Source: Hirsutella rhossiliensis
Lineage: Eukaryota; Ascomycota; Sordariomycetes; Hypocreales; Ophiocordycipitaceae
Direction: 5' to 3'
Assembly: GCF_020360975.1 (NCBI RefSeq)
Contig: NW_025408686.1
Location: 620,001-684,000, forward strand
DNA: 64,000 nucleotides
Shown here: positions 56,433 to 64,000 of the stretch, in pieces
Layout: each line of letters begins with the position of its first letter
Position numbering within the stretch: position 1 is the stretch's first letter
The notes under the pieces: model-generated
The model's input: only the letters and a program-made list of their open reading frames with translations
Told to the model about the DNA's origin: nothing
Databases searched by the model: none
Program-made: the position numbers and the translations under genes

Positions 56433-57063
56433 ATGTCTGTATCGATCGACTCACCGTCACGCCCCCCTGGCGAAACAAAAAGACCCAACAGAGCCTGCCT
56501 CTCGAGCCGTCGCCGGCGGCCCCCAATCCAACCCGGTCTGCATCCGACAAGCCGTTGGGCCCGCCGACATCGCAGCCGTGAGAGAGTGCTTCCAAGCTTA
56601 CACGGAATGGCTCAACGAGGACATTTCCTTTCAAAACTACGCCGCTGAGCTCGACGGACTGCCGGGAAAGTATGCACCCCCATCCGGCGCCTTGCTGCTC
56701 GCCGTTAATCCCTCCGACGACCGGGCCTTGGGCTGCATCGCCATGCGGCCGATACAGCTCAAGCCCGAGTATCTTTGCAATCGCAAAGCCAATGTCAAAG
56801 TGTGCGAGATGAAGCGACTGTTTGTCTACCCCGAAGCCAGGGGGCGGCAGGTTGCGAGCGCATTGGTTCAACAAGCCATGGCATTGGCGCGTCGGGCAGG
56901 TCATGACGAGATGGTGCTCGACACCATGATCAGAATGCAGCCCGCCATCAAGCTGTACGAGTCGCAATGGTTTGCAGTATCCGAGCCCTACTACTTCAAT
57001 CCTTTACCGGGAGTGGTTTATTTCACGAGGAATCTACGCCACGAATCTCCAACGGGGACGTGA
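56433..57063 (+). CDS. GNAT-family N-acetyltransferase, with apparent frameshift near the start
   Basis: The body is clear: VCIRQAVGPADIAAVRECFQ at the start of the fold (from 56536), EMKRLFVYPEARGRQVASAL as the acetyl-CoA-binding segment (central Arg/Gln-x-x-Ala-like loop), MALARRAGHDEMVLDTM and a C-terminal AIKLYESQWF...YYFNP of GNAT enzymes that acetylate amines. The only plausible ATG (56433, MSVSIDSPSRP) is one base out of frame with the body. The shift falls at a run of six C's (56462-56467). With one C fewer, the gene would read as a 209-residue protein of typical GNAT length. It may be a sequence error or a recently broken gene. The substrate is unknown. Confidence 0.7.
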
Positions 57064-58224
57064 CGTGAAAGCGCTCCTCTCTTGGACGGTTCCATTGATC
57101 TGTTCTAGAACCAAGCACAGTTCCAACTTACGACGTCGTCTTCCCGGATGTGCTTCTCTTAAGGAAGAGGGCAAGAACGGCGGGGAAAGAATAGATGGTA
57201 ATATTCCAGAAAAGGATCTCTCAGGCAGCTCAAGACGAGCCATGTGGTGTTGTTTGTGATCGTCTCAGGTGAATGAATCCATGAATGAATCTCAATGGTA
57301 ACGGGGCCCGCGGGTCTGCGGGCCTTGACGCGGAGCCATCAAACGCTCCCCCAGCTACCCCGAGACCAGCACAAACAGGCCATGTGGGCCCCAACCGGAA
57401 TGTTTCCATGCTTCTAGCTCGTTTCCGCAATGGTGCTCTGATCGTGGCACATCCCACCAGGACTCCAGGAGTATCAGACGGACAGTACTGTACCATATGC
57501 AGGGACATGAACGCCCCCTTCTCTCGCGAATCGTATTATGTGCGTATGTACAGTGGCGATCAAACATGGGACGTGGACTCGACCGCCATGACCAAGTATC
57601 ATCACTCTCGCACTTCCTGGCGGGCTTCTTGTGAGTCTGTGACAAACCAGTCACACTAGACAATGCCCCATTGGATGGCCGGCACAGTAGCGACCGGACC
57701 CTTCAATGCTAGCATGACCGTCCTCGATCCTCTTGAGGCATGCTGGCGACCGGATCGAGGGGATCCGAGCCGGCTTATTCTGGAAACTGCCATCTGGAGA
57801 TCCCTCACTATAAGCTGGGTGTGGCAGAGAGCGGACGCGAAACAGGTTTGATACATGCATCCAGTCTCTCAGCCTGGCTTGCCTAGGTATATAATTGTGG
57901 TTGTATGAGAGTGTCGGACGTTTGGGGGCAGTGTATATAGGCCATTCGTCCGAAGGACACATCCCCGAAGGTCCAGCCTTAATTCTCGTCCACTGTTCTT
58001 TCGACCTTGTCCTCTTTCATCTTCGCCTTCCACCACGCGTGCAAGAGAGCTGGCTCTGAAGCATCCCTTTCCTTCAATCCTTCGAATCTTATTTCTTTTA
58101 GTTTGGATAAGGCAGGCATAGACATGAGAAATCGGGCCTAGACTTCACTTCGATATCAACACTGTCCGGCTCGAGGCCGAGTTCGCGCCGATCTTTTCAA
58201 GACCTATACATACAATATATAATA
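57064..58224. other. Intergenic
   Basis: About 1.2 kb without a supported gene. The final 250 bases, with CT-rich tracts and an AT-rich patch (ACAATATATAATA just before the ATG), are the probable promoter and leader of the cupredoxin gene. Confidence 0.5.
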
Positions 58225-59070
58225 ATGCGAGCTTGCCTGGGCGTAGCGCTCCTGGCGAGCGCTGCGAGCGCCCGGCCCTCGCTATGGGCGGCAAGTTTTG
58301 GAGGCGTGGCGAAGACTATCAAAGGCGCGTTGACCAACCGACTGGCGCACACGGGAACGTGAACGTGACTTATTAACAACGAAAACAGCCAGAGAAGAGG
58401 CCAAGGCCGGTGAAAACTCTACCGCCACTGCGGTTAACAAGCTGCACACCGTCGTCGTTGGCGGTCCGCAAGATCTCTTCATGCCCAACATGATCCTTGC
58501 AGCGGTGGGCGATATCGTACAGTTTCAGTTCAGCAGCGGCAACCACACCGTGACCGAAAGCGCCGAGAACGAGGGATGCACGCCGCTTCAGAAAAAAGAC
58601 CCCAAGGCCATCCACAGCGGACACATTCCCTTCGAAGCGGGCCAGACCACGGTTGGTACATTCAACATGCCGGTGACGAGAAAGGGGCCCATGTTTCTTT
58701 ACTGCGCGACCGGGCCCCACTGCCAGACCGGACAAGTCATGATGATCAACCCGTAAGAGAACCCCCTTTTGTTCCGTGGCTGAATATGCCTGCCACGACA
58801 GGAAAGCTGACGGGATTTGACATCAGTTCAACCCCGCAACAGCTGGCCCAGTACGCCATGGTGTCGGGGCAAGCCAAGGAGAACATTGACGGAATTCAAT
58901 TATCCGGTGGCACCGTCAACCAGATCGAAAAGGCAGCCTCGTTGATCGTCGAGAAACCTCCGGAAGAGGATGAGAAGGGCCCCGAGAAGAGCCCCAAGAA
59001 GGGTGCCGAGATGAGCCCCGAAGACACAACCAACGCCGGGAAGGACACCCGGATGGTCGAGGGGGGTTAA
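58225..59070 (+). CDS. Secreted cupredoxin (plastocyanin-like copper protein)
   Basis: Three exons, 58225-58294, 58389-58752 and 58827-59070, give 225 residues. Intron 2 (74 bp, GTAAGA, GCTGACGGG branch, ATCAG) is firm. Intron 1 (94 bp) uses a weak GTTTTG donor but is the only phase-compatible choice. Residues 1-17 (MRACLGVALLASAASAR) are a signal peptide. The cupredoxin fold reads HTVVVGG, GDIVQFQFSSGNHTV, then FLYCATGPHCQTGQVMMINP. The likely type-1 copper ligands are H76, C129, H134 and M141. The tail is Glu/Lys/Pro-rich with EKSPKKGAEMSPED-type repeats and no GPI signal. Such proteins are common extracellular fungal proteins of mostly unknown function. Confidence 0.85.
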
Positions 59071-61639
59071 GAGGCTTCGGGCACCGCTGGAGAGGAGACC
59101 GCGGCCGCAGGGACACCCGCCATTTGACGACCGAAAGATACAACAGAGTGGTCAAAGCTGTAATGACGGCTATACGAGCACAGTATACAGGGTATATATC
59201 TTTTCGGCGCCTAAACTTCATTCACCTGTTTATATGTCATCCGAGGATTGGAAGGCGCATTGGCTCCTTACTTGCTTCATCATGATGAACGGATGACTTG
59301 GCGCAGATATCTGCGTCAGAAGCGACGAGGCCTTCCCTCTCGGAGGATATGCCGGACAGCGGGACTCGTCAGACGAGCTATGCTGATACGGCGTTTCCAC
59401 AAACACTTGACAGCTGGACAACTTTGCTCACCTATACTCGGTCGAATCGCTTTTCCTTTCTCTTCTTGCGAATATTACATGCAACCTGTGATTCGATGCT
59501 GGGGAGGTCGCTGAAATATCCACCCTAAACGCAGAGAGGGATGGTAGTGAGAGAGAGTGTTGAATAAGGCCATTGCGGATTTGTTCTTACCAGAGAGAGG
59601 CCCCGTGCCGCTGTTAGCCTTGAAAGCCCATTGCGTATAAAGGTCTTGTTTGATCTAGCGAGTGCGTCTCGGCACTGAGGCGAGGGTTGTCGTTTCTCGA
59701 AGGATGGCTGTGAATGACGTTTAGGAGAGCACGACTTTTTCGGCGTTGGTCTTAATAGCTGCTACGTCACTCAAATCACACAATACTTCCCTAAGGGAAG
59801 CACGATTTGAACACGTTTCTATACGTGCTTACAGTATATGTCGGCTGCGTAGAAGCGCCCATCCAAGGTGGGACATTTTTATTGTGATGATGCAGCGAAA
59901 TGAAACTCGTTGAATGGTCGAGCCTACGGCGGAGTACATTCACTGGCTTCGCATTCACAAATCAGAACATGCAGGCCAGTAAGACTTCAGTTGCGGGAGT
60001 TGAGCTGGGCTGCGATACACGTGTATACAATAACGATGGAGCAAGATACAGGGCGATAAGACAGCCTCTCCTCAACTGTGTTGTGCTGAGGAATGCTAGG
60101 TGTCCTCGACATCAAATCTGTTTTAATCCAATATTACATGGGGCGCGTTGCGGTGTCGGCGATCCATGACATGGGGCAGCCTGGAACGGACTTTTGGCGG
60201 CGGACTTTTACGAGGCGGACTTTCCGAGTCTGTGTACGGAGCAATCGTGCTGGGCAATGGTACCTCATACAGTACGAGTTTTCCTACACAGCCTTTGTAA
60301 CTATTGTGTATGGAGTGGAGGAGCTCGGTGTCGGAGTGCCCGAGGGACGTCAGCTTGGGTCTCAAGGATAACAGCCCTTGGCAGCTTTATGTAACTTGTG
60401 ACTAGGAGAGATGAAACAGGGTCCACGGAGCAATAACCCGAGGATGGCGGTGCTCTGGCCGCCGGTCGGGGCCACGGAGAGCTCTACCAGCCCGCTGCAC
60501 GGCACGGTCCGAACCCCCGGGGGTTCGGATCTGTGCCATCCTCGTTGAACCTGTCTCACTTTTACACGCGACGTGACAAATAAACACAAAACAAAGACAG
60601 AGTCTGCTGCGAACAACTTGACCGAGCCCCCCGACCGCCGGCCGGGCGAGCGGCGCCCTACCGATGAGTCGACGAGCTCGTGATCCGTAACGGGTCCAAT
60701 TGCCACCTTGGACTTGGCCCCGCGGCCCCTCATATTATTGTTCTGATTCCACAAGACACATGCCAAATCGAGAGTGTTTTCCCGGGTCCTTGTCCTTCTG
60801 TCGTCCTCGTTATGCTTTTGCAAGCCATGGATTGTCTCTCGTGAGATACCCTGACGCTGTCACAAACTCTGTGGCCGTTTTCTGGTAGCCGCGGCTCCCC
60901 GGCGCACCGAGACCCCGAGCTGGCTGCTTGTATCCGTCCACGAACGGACATCAGAGTTTGGCGGACATTGCAAGGTTAAGGTTTTGCGAAATGCCTAGCT
61001 GCCGGGCTGAGGGATGCAGGTTGGACGCCGGCACTGCCACCGGCACCCATGGCCGCTCTCCATTCGCCCCAGTCCCTTTTCCTTGCTGTATCTTTTCTCC
61101 TTCGTCCCGGGCATCAACAAATGGCGCGGGTCCCCGCTCAATAGGTATTACGTACCATACGAGCCTGACCATTTGTCGGCCGTTTTTGGTCACCGGGCTC
61201 GCCCGCCTGCGTCATCATCACCACAAGTGGTGGGCCTGGCGAGCCATCACGGTGACTCGAAGTGGAGAGGAGTGGAAAGAAACTGGCCTAGGAGGCCCGG
61301 GCGTCTGGGCTTGTAGCGGACGGTTCCGAGAACTCCGTCACCCAAAGTCCGCTGGAGCTCCGGGTGCCCGGTCCAGGCGCCGCCCACGGCCCAGCCGCGA
61401 AGCTCCGCAGGGCCTGGCTGGCTCGTCGAGGTCTTGACTTTGATAACTACATGTAGCCTCTGACCCCCGTTCAGGGTCCAGCCCTTCTTGATGCACGTTT
61501 GCTGCCTTTGACTACCATCGCCACAACATTTGAATAGCTGCGCATGTTTTGAGACCGCTCACATTGAAGTACAAGCCACGGCTTCCAGAGCGGGCTTCTC
61601 GCCGCAGCAATACGATATCCCTACTGGCCTCACCCGAAC
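59071..61639. other. Long intergenic region upstream of the ABC transporter
   Basis: About 2.6 kb without a supported gene. It contains the palindrome at 60508-60529 and many short overlapping frames. The last few hundred bases are the presumed promoter and leader of the PDR transporter. Confidence 0.5.
60508..60529. repeat. Perfect 22-bp palindrome
   Basis: TCCGAACCCCC followed immediately by its exact complement. It is extended on both sides by GGCAC/GTGCC arms after a short mismatch (60501-60536), giving an imperfect hairpin of about 36 bp. It is about 1.1 kb upstream of the PDR transporter start. TCCG/CGGA ends resemble binding sites of zinc-cluster regulators, but that is inference. Confidence 0.85.
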
Positions 61640-64000
61640 ATGACGAGTCCCACGCCAAACGCCGGGGGTACCGGTGACGCCCCGGACGGCGTCGATTCCA
61701 TATCACAAGTCCCTCGCCCGGGCACCGCGGCCGGAGAGCACATGAACCAAGGACAGGTGTCGGCCAACCATGACATCGAGAGCAGCGCCTACTCGTCATC
61801 GTCGGCCAGCACGTCGCTCAAGGAGAACGTCGCCGAGTCGGGCGACGCTCGCCACGGCAGTCCCGTCCAACGCTACGATAGCAACGCCATAATCGGGACC
61901 GAGGACCGGACCGAGCTGGTGCGCATCGCGACGGCCCTCTCGCGGCGACGGTCCAGCGTGGCTGTCCAGCCCCAAGCCAGCAAGACCCTCGGCGCCATCG
62001 ACGAGTACGACACGGCCCTCGACCCGGAGCACGGCGACTTCGACCTCGCAAAGTGGATTCGCCGCTTCATCGAGCAGCTCCAGGAGCAGGGTCTGACGGA
62101 GCGGCGCACCAGCGTCGCCTTCCGCAAGCTCGACGTCTTCGGCTCCGGCTCCGCCCTTCAACTGCAGCAGACGGTCGGCTCTGTCCTCGCGGCCCCGCTG
62201 CGCATGGGCGAGTTCTTCAGCTTCGGCAAGAAGGAGCCCAAGCAGATCCTCAGGAACTTTGAGGGCTTCCTCGCGAGCGGCGAGCTGCTCGTCGTCCTCG
62301 GCCGGCCCGGGTCTGGCTGCAGCACTCTTCTCAAGACGCTGTGCGGCGAGCTGGAGGGCCTCGAGCTCGGCCAGCAGTCGAGCGTCCACTACAATGGCAT
62401 CCCACAGCGACAAATGCAGCGCGAATTCAAGGGCGAGGCTGTCTACAACCAAGAGGTATGTGTGCCCTGTAGTTTCTCCTGCTTGTGGGTTGGCCGCGAC
62501 TTGAATCAAAATAAAGGGGGGCAGGCTGTGGGATACAATGTAGGAGAACACGGACTGACAACTCAATCTCTCCCCGTCTAGGTCGACAAGCACTTCCCTC
62601 ACCTCACCGTCGGCCAGACGCTCGAATTTGCGGCCTCGGCGCGCACGCCCTCGCACCGCATCCAGGGCATGTCGCGGCAAGAGTTCTGCCGCTACATTGC
62701 GCGCGTGGTCATGGCCTCCTTTGGCCTGAGCCATACGTACAACACCAAGGTCGGCAATGACTTTGTGCGAGGCGTCTCGGGCGGCGAGAGGAAGCGCGTC
62801 AGCATTGCCGAAATGGTCCTCGCCGGCTCGCCCATATCTGCTTGGGACAACAGGTTCGTCCCCTTGCCCCCCTCCCCTTTATGCAAACAGAAGTTGGCAT
62901 CAAATCTATGCAAGGAAACGTGCCAACATGAGTAAACAGCACCCGCGGCCTCGACTCGGCAACGGCCCTCAAGTTTGTCCAGTCCCTGCGCATGGCGTGC
63001 GACTTTGGCTCACAGGCCAACGCCGTCGCCATCTACCAAGCCAGCCAGGCCATCTACGACCTCTTCGACAAGGCCACGGTCCTCTACGAGGGCCGGCAGA
63101 TCTACTTCGGCCCGGCCAGCCAGGCCAAGCGCTTCTTCGAGGAGCAGGGCTGGTACTGCCCCCCGCGCCAGACGACGGGCGACTTCCTCACCTCGGTCAC
63201 CAACGCGCAGGAGCGTAAGGCGCGCGATGGCATGGAGCAACGGGTGCCGCGGACGCCTGACGAGTTCGCCGCCTACTGGCACCGGTCGCCCGAATATCAG
63301 GCGCTGCAGGCCGACATCGACGCCCACGAGCAGGTCTACCTGGTCGAGCAGCAGGCCGAGACGGTGGCCCAGTTCCGGGAGCAAAAGAACTACCGGCAGG
63401 CCAAGCACGTCCGGCCCGGCTCGCCGTACCTCATCAGCATCTGGATGCAGATTGCGCTCAACACCAAGCGCGCCTACCAGCGCATGTGGAACGACATCTC
63501 GGCGACGCTGACGCAGACGGTGTCGCAGCTCGTCATGGCTCTCATCATCGGCTCCATCTTCTTCGGCACCCCTGACGCCTCTGCCGGCTTCTACTCAAAG
63601 GGTTCGGTCCTCTTCATGGCCGTGCTCATGAACGCCCTGACGGCCATCTCGGAAATCAGCAGCCTCTACGACCAGCGGCCCATTGTCGAAAAGCATCACT
63701 CCTATGCCTTTTACCATCCTGCCACCGAGGCCATGGCTGGTATCGCCGCCGACATACCCATCAAGTTTGTCACCTCGACCGTCTTCAACATCGTCCTCTA
63801 CTTCATGGCTGGCCTGCGCAGGGAGCCCGCTCAGTTCTTCCTCTACTTTCTCATTACCTACATGTCTATTTTTGTCATGAGCGCCGTCTTCAGGACCATG
63901 GCCGCCGCCACAAAGACCGTTTCGCAGGCTCTGGCTCTCTCGGGTGTCCTGGTCCTGGCTCTCGTCATCTATACTGGTTTCGCCATTCGAGTTCCTGAGA
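61640..64000 (+). CDS. PDR-type ABC transporter, 5' part (runs off the window)
   Basis: Exons 61640-62455, 62582-62853 and 62940 to beyond 64000, with introns of 126 and 86 bp. It belongs to the pleiotropic drug resistance (ABCG) full transporters of the plasma membrane. A Ser-rich N-terminus of about 110 residues is followed by [14 protein letters not shown]. Walker A is [13 protein letters not shown] (from G221), the signature [13 protein letters not shown] (V337-E349), and the Walker B/D-loop region [17 protein letters not shown] (D361), completed across intron 2. The first transmembrane domain begins with [18 protein letters not shown]. The usual Cys before WDN is Ala here. The second half, with the second nucleotide-binding domain, is outside the window. 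Drug or metabolite export is expected; it is 19 kb from the isocyanide cluster and not obviously part of it. Confidence 0.93.

Noticed and set aside
57285..57659. A 124-codon plus-strand frame after the GNAT gene
   Set aside because: No signal, domain or conserved-looking segment is present, and overlapping frames on the other strand are equally long.
60500..60545. A possible tRNA T-loop (GGTTCGGATC)
   Set aside because: No cloverleaf arms could be found around it. The match is part of the palindrome.
61796..62734. A 312-codon open frame on the minus strand
   Set aside because: It is antisense to the PDR transporter exons, rich in Ala/Glu/Gly/Arg from GC-rich codon shadowing, and has no recognisable domain.
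1..64000. CRISPR arrays, bacterial operons, ribosome binding sites
   Set aside because: Spliced genes and fungal families show a eukaryotic genome. No regularly spaced repeats of CRISPR type were seen.

Overview
This is a genomic window from a filamentous ascomycete, most likely a Sordariomycete and possibly Hypocreales. The evidence is short GT-AG introns of about 49-126 bp with CTNA-type branch points, fungal-only families (CFEM, Hce2/Ecp2, DIT1-type isocyanide synthase, an NLR N-terminal domain, PDR transporters), GC-rich coding sequence, and Hop-like MULE and hAT transposons. Exon coordinates were derived by hand from splice sites and reading-frame continuity. No homology search was run.

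Left part (1-17 kb): a mostly non-coding 5' stretch; a decayed membrane/coiled-coil gene (about 2.6-4.15 kb); a secreted Hce2/Ecp2-like protein (-); an Old Yellow Enzyme-type oxidoreductase (+); a free-standing NLR-type N-terminal domain protein (+); a PEX11-like peroxisome protein (-); a broken fragment of the dynein regulator PAC1/NUDF/LIS1 (-); a small three-exon fungal protein (+); and a CFEM-like secreted protein (+).

Transposon island (17.3-31.6 kb): two nearly identical Mutator-like (MULE, Hop-type) elements with about 67-bp terminal inverted repeats and intact 8-bp target duplications flank a GH3 beta-N-acetylhexosaminidase gene. Directly after the second copy, a complete hAT element with a perfect 8-bp target duplication is nested inside the reading frame of an older, decayed hAT-like element. 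Two small AT-rich hairpin-like elements lie at 22.45 and 31.5 kb.

Cluster (32.8-42.3 kb): a DIT1-type isocyanide synthase (-) and a CYP56/DIT2-like P450 (+) are divergently transcribed from one 0.76-kb promoter. Beside them are an Atg22-like MFS permease (-) and a DHA1/DTR1-like MFS exporter (+). This is a dit-type isocyanide/dityrosine-like gene cluster: the synthase would form an isocyanide on an amino acid, the P450 would oxidise or couple it, and the two carriers would move the product. It sits directly beside the transposon island and is the most interesting system in the window.

Right part (43-64 kb): a three-exon gene for a 3,123-residue protein with a GEGKS P-loop and a DEAH box (DUF6606/DUF3638/DUF3645 architecture); a two-RRM protein (-); a GNAT acetyltransferase with an apparent one-base frameshift near its start; a secreted cupredoxin; and the 5' part of a full-size PDR-type ABC transporter that runs off the window. 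Single-base homopolymer indels are concentrated in the transposons while long unique host genes are open throughout, which may reflect incomplete assembly polishing of repeats as well as real decay.
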